Shown here: piece after piece, positions 9,371 through 20,202 of the stretch
Numbering within the stretch: position 1 is the first letter of the stretch
Layout of the letters: every line of letters starts with the position of its first letter
Notes under the pieces: model-generated
What the model saw: the letters and a program-made list of their open reading frames with translations, nothing else
What the model was told of the DNA's origin: nothing
Databases searched by the model: none
DNA from: Limonium bicolor
Lineage: Eukaryota; Streptophyta; Magnoliopsida; Caryophyllales; Plumbaginaceae
Assembly (NCBI GenBank): GCA_023374045.1
Contig: CM041779.1
Span: 300,834,167-300,898,166 of the forward strand
Length of the DNA stretch: 64,000 bases
Direction: 5' to 3'
Translations under genes and position numbers: made by a program

Positions 9371-9985
9371 GGCGATCCTCAATCTCTCTCCGCCAAAAAA
9401 CATTAAGGATGTTCAGGCTTTAAACAGACGGCTCACAGCTTTGAGTAGATTCTGCTCAAAGCTCCAAGAAAAGTCAATTCCTTTCTTCAATGTCCTGAGG
9501 AAAAATGTTAAATTCCAGTGGGGACAAGAATGTGTGGAGGCATTCGAAAAAATCAAAGAAATGCTTCGGGACTTACCAAAATTAGGCGTACCTGCTCCTG
9601 GTTAAGATCTCTATCTCTACTTGTCTACAACGGATTGGGCGATTGCCGCAGTTATAATCATGGAGGAGGAAAGGAAAGTGATCCCGGTCTATTATACCAG
9701 AAAAATATTAACGCCAATAGAAACACAACATACTAACATTGAAAAGATTCTGTTCGCCTTGGTTCTAGCATCAAGAAAATTGCGGCCTTATTTCCAATCA
9801 CACTGAATCTTTGTCAGAACCAATTGGCCGCTCAAGCAAATAGCAAACAATCCAAATGCATTCAGCCGAATGGTGAGTTGGACTATAGATTTAACATAGT
9901 ATGAAATCGACTTCTTGCCTAGAACGACAATAAAAGCACAAGCCTCAGCAGATTTCATAACAGAAACAAGCTTTGCATAAGAGGA
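9371..9985 (+). pseudogene. Tat-clade RT connection and first RNase H
   Basis: Continues in frame past a TAG: LNRRLTALSRF, FFNVLRKNVKFQWGQECVEAFEKIK (thumb/connection), then LYLSTTDWAIAAVI, IPVYYTRKILTPIETQHTNIEKILFALV and an FADFIT-like end (ASADFITE). The RNase H catalytic Asp position reads STTDWA, typical of the degenerate first RNase H of Tat elements. Stops at 9603 and 9804. Confidence 0.8.
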
Positions 9986-9989
9986 AAGG

Positions 9990-10575
9990 GGATCTCAAAG
10001 TCCTCATGTCATATTAGGTGATGGTGCCTGGTGCAAAACTAGGGCAGGTGCCGGAATTGTAGTACAAATGCCGGATGGACAAGATCTGAATTACTCATTC
10101 CGGCTGGACTTTGAGGTTGCCAATAATGAGGCTGAGTATGAGGCTCTCATTCAGGGTCAGGAAATTGCTACTGCCCTAGGGGCAACAGGTTCCCTAATGA
10201 ACACCTCTTTTTTCCTTTTTATAAAGCTCGCTAAAACTCATTATATTAAGAATTCATTATTTCATACTCCCTACAGAATTAGAAGTATACTCGAATTCTA
10301 TGTTGTTGGCAAGACAAAACGACAATATCTATGAGGTCAAAGAAGAAAAACTCTGTAGGTATTTACTCAAAGTTCAAGAACTAAAAGCAAACTTCCAAAG
10401 GTGCGAGCTAAAGCATCTTCCTCGAAAAGAAAATGTTGAGGTAGATGTTATAGCAAAATTGGCAAGCATGGCAGAAAAAGTGCCTCGCAAAGTGTGGTTG
10501 GAGGTAAAAACTGCTTCAAGTCTTGCTGAAACTCAAGTGTTTGCTATAGAGCCAAGTATACTAACGGAGTCCTAG
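9990..10575 (+). pseudogene. Tat-clade second (archaeal-type) RNase H, split by an intron-like insertion
   Basis: Seen: LGDGAWCKTRAGAGIVVQ (the motif where a Ser/Asp-Gly start is usual), LRLDF-like FRLDFEVANNEAEYEALIQG with the catalytic Glu, then an 88-nt GT-AG interval (10189-10276), after which LEVYSNS continues the next strand and the KHLPRKENVEVDVIAKLAS block closes the domain. This extra RNase H is specific to Tat-clade elements. Without the interval the frame is continuous across the joint. Confidence 0.8.
10189..10276 (+). other. 88-nt intron-like interval in the Tat RNase H
   Basis: Starts GTTCCC after GGGCAACAG and ends ACTCCCTACAG before AATTAGAAG. It is AT-rich with a pyrimidine-rich end. 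It falls between the conserved helix ending ALGAT and the strand beginning E-L-E-V-Y-S, which are directly adjacent in intact family members. Removing exactly this interval puts both halves in one frame. Confidence 0.7.
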
Positions 10576-10599
10576 ATGACTCCAATCATCTAGTACATC

Positions 10600-11251
10600 C
10601 TTCAGGGAAAGATAACAACAGAAGAAAAGGAGGCCAAAACAATAAAAAGAAGGGCCGCATCTTTTTTCATTGAGAACAACCAACTCTATAGGCGATCTTT
10701 TACCAGACCGGCACTAAAATGTGTCACCATAGCCGAAGGAGTTAAACTCATAAGTGAAGTACATGACAGACTTTGTGGGAATCATCAAGGAGAAAGAGCC
10801 ACAGTTCATAAAATCTTAAGGCAGGGGTATTTTTGGCCAAAAATGAGGGAGCATTACATAGAATACATACAAAGGTGTGTCAAATGTCAGGAACATGGAA
10901 ATAAAATACATAATCCCCTGGCTGAATAGAAAGCCATTCTCTCTCCAATCCGGTTTGCTATATGGGGATTAGACATTGTTGGGAATTTTCCAGAAGCATC
11001 TCCTGAAAGGTTTAGGTTTATGTATGTGGCCGTCGATTATTTTACAAAGTGGGTGGAGGCGATGCCCACTGTGTCTATCACAGCCAAAAAGTCACAGGAA
11101 TTCATTTGGAAATATGTAGTATGCAGGTTTGGCATACCAAGGATAATAATAACGGACAATGCAGCTTAGTTCAATTGTGACAATTTCCAGACGTTTGTGA
11201 AGAATGGAAAATTGACTTAAGATTCGCATCAGTAGCTCACCCCAAAGCCAA
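10600..11251 (+). pseudogene. Tat-clade integrase, truncated
   Basis: Zinc-binding HHCC: VHDRLCGNHQG and RCVKCQEHG; core: IWGLDIVGNFPEA (first Asp), YFTKWVEAMP, IIITDNA (second Asp). A stop at 10927-10929 and one at 11167-11169. The block with the third acidic residue (after FASVAHPKAN) is lost because the tandem array begins there. Confidence 0.85.
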
Positions 11252-14200
11252 CCTGTGGCGAGCCTGAAGGTTGGATCTAGGTCCTGTGGCGAGCTTGAAG
11301 GTCGGATCTTGGTCATGTGGCGAGCCTGAAGGTCGGATCTTGGTCCTGTGGCGAGCCTGAAGGTTGGATCTTGGCCCTGTTGCGAGCCTCAAGGTCGGAT
11401 CTAGGTCCTTTGGCAAGCCTCCAGGTCGGATCTTGGTCCTATAGCGAGCCTCCAGGTCGGATCTTGGTCCTATGACGAGCCTCAAGATCGGATATTGGTC
11501 TTATGGCGAGCCTCAAGGTCGTATCTTGGTACTATGACGAGCCTCAAGGTCGGATCTAGGTCCTATGGCGAGCCAGAATGTCGAATCTAGGTCCTATGGC
11601 GATCCTGAATGTTGGATCTAGGTTCTATGGTGTGGTGAGCCTGAAGGTCGGATCTTGGTCCTGTGGCGAGCCTGAAGGTCGGATCTTGGTCCTGTGGCGA
11701 GCCTCAAGGTCAGATCTTGGTCCTTTGGCGAGCCTCCAGGTCGGATCTTGTCCTTTGGTGAGCCTCCAGGTCGGATCTTGGTCCTGTGGTGAGCCTCTAG
11801 GTCGGATCTTGGTCCTAAAGTGAGCCTCAAGGTCGTATCTTGGTCCTATGGTGAGCCTCAAGGTCGGATACAGGACCTTTGGTGAGCCTCAAGGTCGGAT
11901 CTAGGTCCTATGGCAAGCCTCAAGGTCAGATTTAGGTCCTATGACGAGCCTGAACGTCGGATCTAGGTCCTATGGCTAGCCTGAACGTTGGATCTAGGTC
12001 CTATGGCGATCCTAAATGTTGGATCTAGGTTCTATGGTGTGGCGAGCCTGAAGGTCGGATCTTGGTCCTGTGGCGAGCCTGAAGGTCGGATCTTGGTCCT
12101 GTGGCGAGCCTCAAGGTCAGATCTTGGTCCTTTGGCCAGCCTCTAGGTCGGATCTTGGTCCTTTGGCGAGCCTCCAGGTCGGATCTTGGTTCTTTGGTGA
12201 GCCTCCAGGTCGGATCTTGGTCCTGTGGTGAGCCTCAAGGTCGGATCTAGGTCCTATGGCGAGCCTGAACGTCGGATCTAAGTCCTATGGCTAGCCTGAA
12301 CGTTGCTTCTACGTCATATGGCGAGTCTGAACGTTGCATGTATATCCTGTGGCGAGCCTGAATGTTGCATCCACGTCCTATGGCGAGCTTGAAGGTTTCA
12401 TCAAGGTCTTTGGCGAGCCTGAAGGTTGGATCTAGGTCCTATGACGAGCCCGTTAGGTCAGACCTAGCTCCTATGGTGAGCCTGAAGGTCGGATCTAGGT
12501 CCTATGGCGAGCCTCAAGGTCGGTTCTTGGTCTTATGGCGAGCCTTAAGGCCGGTTCTTGGTCCTATGGGGAGCCTCATATGCAGATCTTGGTCCTATGG
12601 CGAGCCTTAAGGTCGGATCTTGCTCCTATAGCCAGCTTCAAGGTCGGATCTTGGTCCTTTGGCGAGCCTCAAGGTTGGATCTTGGTCCTATGGTGAGCCT
12701 CAAGGTCGGATCTTGGTCCTATGACGAGCCTCAAGGTCGGATCTTGGTCCTGTGGCGAGCCTCATGATCTTTAGGTTGGATCATGGTCCTATGGCGAGCC
12801 ACAAGGCTGGATCTTGGACCTATGGGAGCCTCAAGGTCAGATCTAGGTCCTATGGTGAGGCTCAAGGTTGGATCTAGATCGTGTGGTGAGCCAAACGTCG
12901 AATCTAGGTCCTGTGGCGAGCCTGGAGGTTGGATCTTGGTCCTGTGGCGAGCCTGAAGGTCGGATCTTGGTACTGTAGCTAGCCTGAAGGTCGGATCTTG
13001 GTCCAATGGCGAGCCTAAAGGTCGTATCTTGGTCCTGTGGAGAGCCTGAAGGTCGGGTCTTGGTGTTGTGGTGAGCCTCAAGGTCGGATCTTGGTCCTTT
13101 GGCGATCCTCAAGGTCGGATCTTGGTCCTTTGGTGAGCCTCCAAGTCGGATCTTGGTCTTATGGCGAGCCTCCAAGTCGGATCTTGGTCCTATGGCGAGC
13201 CTTCAAGTCGGATCTTGGTTCTATGACGAGCCTCAAGGTCGTATCTTGGTCCTATGGCGAGCCTCCAAGTCAGATCTAGGTCCTATGGCTAGGTTCTATG
13301 ACGAGGTTGAACGTTGGACCCAGGTCCTATGGTGAGCCTCAAGGTCAGATCTATGTCCTATGGCGACCCTGAACGTTGGATCTAGGTCCTATGGCGAGCC
13401 TGGACATTGGATCTACATCCTATGGCTAGCCTGAACGTTGCATCTACGTCCTATGGCGAGCCTGAACGTAGGATCTAGGTCAAATGGCGAGCCTGAACGT
13501 CGGATCTAGGTCCTATGGCGAGCCTGAACATCGGATCTAGGTCCTATGGCGAGCCTCAAGGTCGGATATTGGTCATTTAGGCTCGCCACAAGACCTAGCT
13601 CCAGCCTTTAGGCTCGCCAAAAGACCTAGATCCAGCCTTTAGGCTCGCAACAAGACCTTGATCCAGCCTTTAGGCTCGCCACAAGACCTAGATCCAGCCT
13701 CAAGGCTCGTCACAAGACCTAGATCCAGCCTCTAGGCTCGCCACGAGACCTAGATCCAGCCTTTAGGCTCACCATAAGACCTAGATCCAACGCCACAAGA
13801 CCTATATCCAACCATTAGGCTCGCCACAAGACCTAGATCTAGATCCAGCATTTAGGCTCGCCACAAGATCTAGATCCAACCTTTAGGCTCGCCACAAGAC
13901 CTAGATCCAACCATTAGGCTTGCCACAAGACCTAGATCCAACATTTAGTCTCGTTAGAAGACCTAGATCCAACCTTTAGGCTCGCCACAAGACCTAGATC
14001 CAACCTTTAGCCTCGCCATAAGACCTAGATCCAACCTTTAGGCTCGCCACAAGACCTAGTTCCAACCTTTAGCCTCGCCACAAGACCTAGATCCAGCCTG
14101 TTGGCTAGCCACAAGACCAAGATTCAGCCTTTAGGCTCGCCGCATGACCTAGATCCAGCCTTTAGGATCTAAGTCCTATGGTGAGCCTCAAGGTCTGATC

Positions 14201-15572
14201 TAGGTCCTATGGCGAGCCTGAACGTCGGATCTACGTCCTATGGCAAGCCTGAACGTCGGATCTACGTCCTATAGCTAGCTGGAACGTTGTATTTACGTCC
14301 TATGACGAGCCTGAACATTGCATCTAGGTCCTATGGCGGACCTGAACGTCGGATCTAGGTCCTAAGACGAGCCGGAATGTTAGATCTAAGTTTTTTGGCG
14401 AGCGAGAACATCGGATCTAGGTCCTATGGCGAGCCTGAACGTCAGATCTAGGTCCTATGACGAGCCTCAAGGTCTTATCTAGGTCCTATGGCGAGGCTCA
14501 ACGTCGGATCTAGGCCCTATGGCGAGTCTGAAGGTCGGATCTAGGTCCTATGGCAAGCTTCAAGGTCGAATCTTGGTTCTATGGTGAGCCTAAACGTTGG
14601 ATCTAGGACCTATGCAAGCCTGAACGTTGGATCTAGGTCCTATGGCGAGCCTGAACATCGGATCTAGGTCCTATGGCGAGCCTCAAGGTCGGATCTAGGT
14701 CCTATGGCGAGCCTGAACGTTAGATCAAGGTCATATGGCAAGCCTGAACGTCGGATCTAGGTCCTATGGCGAGCCTCAAGTTCGAATCTAGGTCCTATGG
14801 CGAGTCTGAACGTCGGATCTAGTTCCTGTGGCGAGCCTCAAGGTCGGATCTCGCTCCTATGGCGAGCCTGGATGTCTGATCTAGGTCATAAGGCGAGCCT
14901 CTAGGTCGGATCTAGGTCCTATGGCTAGCCTCAAGGTCGGATCTAGGTCCTATGGCGAGCTTCAATGTCAGATCTAGGTCCTACGGCAAGCCTGAACATC
15001 AGATCTAGGTCTTATGGCGACCCTCAAGGTCAGATATTGGTCCTCTGGTGAGTCTGAACATCGGATCTAGGTCCTATGGCGAGCCTCAAGGTTGGAACTA
15101 GGTCCTATGGCGAGCCTCAAGGTTGGATCTAGGTCCTGTGGCGAGCCAGAACGTTGGATCTAGGTCATGTCGAGCCTGAAGGTCGGATTTAGGTCCTGTG
15201 GAGAGCCGGAAGGTCGGATCTAGGTCTTGTGGCGAGCCAGAAGGTAGGATCTAGGTACTGTGGCGAGCCTGATGGTCTGATCTTGGTCCTGTGGCGATCC
15301 TGAAGGTCGGATCTGGGTCCTGTGGCGAGCCTGAAGATCAAATCTTGGTCCTATGGCAAGCCTGAACGTCGGATCTAGGTCCTATGGCAAGGCTGATCGT
15401 CGGATCTAGTTCCTATGGCGAGCCTCAAGGTCGGATCTAGGTCCTATGGCGAGCCTGAATGTCAGATCTAGTTCCTAAGGCAAGCCTCTAGGTCGGATCT
15501 GGGTCCTATGGCGAGCCTCAAGGTCGGATCTAGGTCCTATGGAGAGCCTCAATGTCGGATCTAGGTTCTATG
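11252..15572. repeat. 31-bp satellite-like tandem array, left part
   Basis: Monomer GGATCTAGGTCCTATGGCGA followed by GCCTGAACGTC, 31 bp, repeated about 139 times with variants (CAAGGTC or GAACGTC or GAAGGTC ends; TATGG or TGTGG or TTTGG). Variants cluster in blocks, a sign of local amplification. Because 31 is not a multiple of 3, all frames are cycled and long stop-free but meaningless frames arise. The array begins inside the Tat integrase and is split by the hAT element. Confidence 0.95.
13575..14165 (-). repeat. Inverted block of the 31-bp array
   Basis: About 19 monomers in reverse orientation (TAGGCTCGCCACAAGACCTA then GATCCAGCCTT). They are mostly one subtype, TTGTGG with an AAGGCTGG end, rare in the flanking direct-orientation parts. 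So the block was inverted and then amplified on its own, or came from another array. Confidence 0.9.
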
Positions 15573-15962
15573 CAATGTTGTAAAAAACGGGTCGGGACGG
15601 CGTTTAAACGTCTGTATCACCCATATATATGAACATACGGCCGCATCAAAACCGTAATCATGTAAGAGGCGTTTTAATGTCCAAGACGGCCGTATATACG
15701 GTGATTCGTTTGAGTCGTCCGTATCAAACATTGGGACGCCGTGACTACTGGAATTACTCCCGCATGGGAATAAACAGCCCAGAAGACGAAGAGATAGCGG
15801 CTCTGTTTTTTGAAAATCTCAGACACACAGAGCAAGACAGCAAGACCTCGCCAGTTGCCTACTAACAATAAGAAAACTTTCATTATTCTCCTGCAGCTTG
15901 CACGATTGCAAGCAAGCAATCTGTTTTTTTTATTCTCCACACGTTCATTCTTCATCTTCTTC

Positions 15963-16046
15963 ACTGTTCTTTCTTCTTCAAAGTTCAAAACTTCAAAGTG
16001 CAGCACTGTTCCTTCTTCTTCAAAGTTCAAAACTTCAAAGTGTAGT
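15963..16046 (+). repeat. 42-bp direct duplication in the hAT 5' region
   Basis: Two adjacent 42-bp units starting CTGTTC and containing CTTCTTCAAAGTTCAAAAC, differing at three or four positions. They lie upstream of the transposase start. No function seen. Confidence 0.8.
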
Positions 16047-16846
16047 AGACAACAGTGCAACTGCAAGTTCCATTCGTCATCTCTAGGCTCCAGCGACCCT
16101 TGCGAGAGTGTGTCGTAATTCCTAAACAAGGTCACTTCAGGACTTCAGGTGATCTGGTATATCCTGTTTCTGCATTCTGGTGTTTTGTTCATCGTAAAAA
16201 AAATTCTTTACGGATGGTGATAAATGTTTAGTGTTTGGACTGGAAAATATTCTGCATTCTTGTGTTCTGTTCATCGAAATAGCCCACCTGCTCTATCCGT
16301 CTTCTTAATTTGCCAACCTGACCTTGCGTTCTTGGACTTGGGTAACTATCGCCCTTGCTGTGAATTTCCTGTGAATCTGTTATTTGTTGATCGGTGACGG
16401 TGAGAATTATTTTCATTGTCTTGTGAAGTATGATCAAATCGTGAAAGAGGTCTGAACTCTGAAGAAAAAAAATAGTAATTTATAGGCAGAACAACTCGTG
16501 AAAGAGGAGAAGCGACATGTGTGCGTGTAAAATTGTATCGAGAATCCAGATGTTGATTAGATAAGTTTATGTAATTTTTAAGAAATTGAATATTTAATTT
16601 AGGCACTGATATTTATCTGTTCAACATTATTTTAGTAAAACTAGGTAGTAATTTTTGTTTTTTATATAATTATCTTAGCAAAATTTGAACAATATAACAT
16701 TAAACTGGAAATTGAACATTTAATTTGTAAGCGCTTCCAATTGAATATAGCTCTAGAATTTTTGAAATATTGTTTGACTAAGTGATAATTATTTATTGAT
16801 CTGTGATTATTATTAATTTTTTGTTGCAGATTTAGCATTTTTAATA

Positions 16847-19271
16847 ATGAGTCAAAAAAGAGATATTGCCTGGAAGCATGTTGATAAAATAGTAAAGAAT
16901 GGTAAAAGAAAACTTAGTTGTCGTTATTGTGAGAAAATATTCACGGGTGGCGTTTATAGAATGAAACAACATCTAGCTGGTGTGCAAGAAGATATTGCAC
17001 CTTGTGATAAAGTTCCGACATTGGTGAAATAAGAAATATTACAAGTTCTTCATAAAGTCGAAAAAACAAAGAAGATCAACCAGTTACTAAGGGAGGAAAA
17101 TATTGATCGTTGCACAACATTGAGTGGTACATTATCAGGTTCTGCTTGTTGAGGAAATGAATCAGAAAATATGAGAAAAAGATGAGGGCCAATGGATAGA
17201 TTTGTGGCTAGTTTTTGTGGAGGAGATGATGATTGTGAAATCACTGGGGAAAGAAACAATCAAGAGAAAAAAATTGGCATGTCTGTGAAAGAACAACGTG
17301 ATGTTGTTAATCGTGCAGTTGCTGATTTTTTCTACGACAATGCCATTCCCTTCAATGTCGCGGAGAATGATTCTTTCCTCAATATGTTGCGTGTTGTTGG
17401 AAATTAGGCATTGGCTACAAACCACCTAGTCGTCATGATTTGAGCACTTCTCTTTTACAAGATAGAGTAAAGGAAGTTGCTAAGTCTGTGGATGAGGTGA
17501 AGAAAACATGGGGTGAAACTGGGGTTTCTATCTTATCCGATGGATGGAAAGACACAAGGGGGCGAAAATTGATAAACTTTGTCGTGAATAGTCTATATGG
17601 TAATGTCTTTTTACGTTCTGTTGATGCCAGTGATGTAGTTAAGGATGCAAAGTTGATTTTCAAGTTGCTTGATGAGGTAGTGGAAGAAGTAGGTCAAGAC
17701 TTGGTTGTCCAAGTTGTAACTGACAACGCTTCAAATTACAAGAAAGCTGGAAAAATGTTGATGGAGAAAAGAAAGGGATTATGGTGGACTCCTTGTGCCG
17801 CTCATTGTATAGATTTGATTTTAGAAGACATTGGAAAACTGCCTCAACACAAAGCTGCTCTAACAAAAGCTAAGAAGGTAATAAATGAAGTTTATTTTAC
17901 ATTTTTATTTATCATTCTTTGTTTGTACTATTTTTATAATTGTTATAAGTTCTAAATATTACTAGGTGACATCATTTATCTATAATCATTCATGGGTGTT
18001 GGCTTTGATGAGAAAATTTGCGGGGAAGGATTTGGTTCGACCAGCTGCAACGCGATTTGCAACTGGATTTTTGACAATACAATGTTTAGTGGATCTGCGT
18101 GAAAAGATGGAGCAAATGTTCACATCAGCCGAGTGGAATGGATGTACTCAAGCTAAAAAACCAGAGGGTGTTGAGGTAAAAAAATTATCCTTAGGGATGA
18201 ACAGTTTTGGGAAAACGTTCATTATGCATTGAGCACAACAAAACCTCTTGTTAAAGTTCTACGGTTGGCTGATTCTGAGAAAATACCTGGGATGGGATTT
18301 CTATATGGAGCTATGGATGAAGCTAAGCAAGAGATAGCTTATAACTTGAATGATGATTACAATTCTTATGCTGAGATATGGACGATCATTGATAATCGGT
18401 GGGAGTTCCAACTACATAGAGATTTGCACGCAGCTGCATATTTTTTGAATCCACGATTCCAATATGCTGAGAATAAGTCCACTCATTCAGAGAATAAGAT
18501 AAGGTTGATTAATTGTATGAACAAAATGATTTCAAAGTTTGAAGACAGGTCAAAAGCAATGAGCCAACAATTGAGCTTTATCAAGAGGGAAGGATTATTT
18601 GGCATTGACCTAGCCAAAGAAGCTGTTCATAAGTTAGCTCCTTGTAAGTTCATTATATATTCCAATTTTCAATTTTTTCTTTGTGTAATATACTTCGTTT
18701 TAATATAAGTATTTTGATTGTAGCTGATTGGTGGATCACATGGGGGGATGAAACTCCAGAACTTCGATCATTTGCATTTGAGCCTTACTTGTTCTTCTTC
18801 AGCATGTGAATGAAATTGGAGTACATTTAATTGGGTAAGAAATCTTATCTCAGTTCTCAACATTATTACAACATTATTTTATAATTTATGGATCATGTTA
18901 GTTTTAACAAAACAAATAATTTGTAGATTCACACCGAAAGGAGAAACCGATTAACTTCAGAGCGCTTAAACGACATGGTTTTTATTGCATACAATCGCAA
19001 ATTGCAGCAGAGGCGTCTCAAAAATGCTAAAAATGAAGATGATTGCTTGGTTCGCCCAAAATTACTTTCTGATGATGAATGGATTGAAGAAGAGATCAAT
19101 ATTGAGAACTTTATTCCAGAAATGTTCGAAAGTGAAGAAGAAGCAAACGACATTAGGCGGAAGAGACAACATTTGTCTATTGATGAAGATATATTGACTC
19201 CTTCTCCAAATTGGGATCCTGGATTTGTGCCATTAGATTCTGATGACACTTTATTGCGTGATCTAGATTAG
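16847..19271 (+). pseudogene. hAT transposase (BED, DUF659, hAT dimerisation), broken
   Basis: In order: BED zinc finger (16847-17032: CRYCEK, KQHLAGV, IAPC); linker; DUF659 part of the RNase H-like core with ILSDGWKD and VVTDNASNYKKAG (catalytic Asp-bearing blocks) and the CAAHCIDL insertion; GT-AG intron 17878-17965; TRFATGFL; intron 18644-18723; WWITWGDETPEL; intron 18835-18926; C-terminal RLNDMVFIAYNRKLQQR dimerisation region and an acidic tail ending at 19271. Lesions: stop at 17030-17032, frameshifts near 17405 and 18215, stop near 18808. A working protein would cut and rejoin the element ends. Confidence 0.88.
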
Positions 19272-19480
19272 TTACATTTTCATTTAGGCCATGTCAAAAT
19301 ATAGTGGAAACAATTATCTGCATAATGCTTTTTTGGAACTTATTTTTACAAGTCTTAAGAATTTTTATATATCAAATATTTCTTCTATATCAGTACATCC
19401 GTCTCATCCGTGACAGTACTCCCGTATCACGTATTATGAACAGTCCGTACAAGACCTCCGTTCCGTTTTTCACAACCTTG

Positions 19481-20202
19481 GTCCTATGTCGAGCCTCAAG
19501 GTCGGATCTAGGTCTTATGGCGAGCCTGAACGTTAGATCAAGGTCCTATGGCAAGCCTGAACGTTGGATCTAGGTCCTATGGTGAGCCTCAAGTTCGGAT
19601 CTAGGTCCTATGACGAGCCTGTGCGTCGGATCTAGGTCCTATGGCGAGCTTGAACGTCGGATCTAGTTCCTATGGCGAGCCTCAAGGTCGGATCTAGGTC
19701 CTATGGTGAGCCTGAATGTCGGATCTAGGTCCTAAGGTGAGACTCTAGGTCGGATCTGGGTCCTATGGCGAGCCTCGAGGTTGAATCTAGGTCCTATGGC
19801 GACTCTCAATGTCAGATCTAAGTCCTACAGCGAGCCTGAACGTCTGATCTAGGTCCTATGGCGACCCTCAAGGTCGGATATTGGTCCTATGGCGAGCCTC
19901 AAGGTTGAAACTAGGTCCTATGGCGAGCCTCAATGATGGATCTAGGTCTTGTGGCGAGCCCGAATGTTGGATCTAGGTCATGTGGCAAGCCTGAAGGTCG
20001 GATCTAGGTCCTGTGGAGAGCCAGAAGGTCGGATCCAGGTCTTTTGGCGAGCCGGAAGGTAGGATCTAGGTACTGTGGCGAGCCTGATGGTCGGATCTCG
20101 GTCCTGTGGGGATCCTGAAGGTCGGATCTAGGTCCTGTGGTGAGCCTAATGGTCAAATCTTGGTCCTATGGCGAGCCTGAAGGTCGGATCTGGGTCCTGT
20201 GG
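19481..20202. repeat. 31-bp tandem array, right part
   Basis: About 23 more monomers of the same satellite in the same orientation and register as those left of the hAT element, so the array was once continuous. It ends at TGTGG where an LTR (TGATAAGTG) starts. Confidence 0.93.

Larger units (their letters stand above)
8691..11251 (+). mobile_element. Tat-clade (Ogre/Retand-like) Ty3/gypsy pol remnant
   Basis: Domain order RT, RNase H, second (archaeal-type) RNase H, integrase is the mark of the Tat clade of non-chromoviral plant gypsy elements. Gag and protease are missing, so a large internal deletion joins leader-like sequence to RT. The right end stops in the middle of the integrase core, where the 31-bp tandem array starts. 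Confidence 0.85.
15573..19480 (+). mobile_element. hAT DNA transposon inserted in the 31-bp array
   Basis: Terminal inverted repeats: left CAATGTTGTAAAAAACGG, right (complement) CAAGGTTGTGAAAAACGG. Flanking 8-bp target duplication GTTCTATG (15565-15572) and GTCCTATG (19481-19488), one mismatch; both are part of the satellite monomer. Length 3908 bp. It encodes a broken BED-DUF659-dimerisation transposase in plus orientation. Confidence 0.93.

Noticed and set aside
11578..13335. Several overlapping open frames of 70-116 residues in the 31-bp array, on both strands
   Set aside because: They come from a 31-bp repeat with few stops and are repeated in all frames; no domain, start context or codon signal.
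11252..15572. Regular short repeats resembling a CRISPR array
   Set aside because: Monomers are directly adjacent with no unique spacers, and the setting is a plant genome; it is a satellite.
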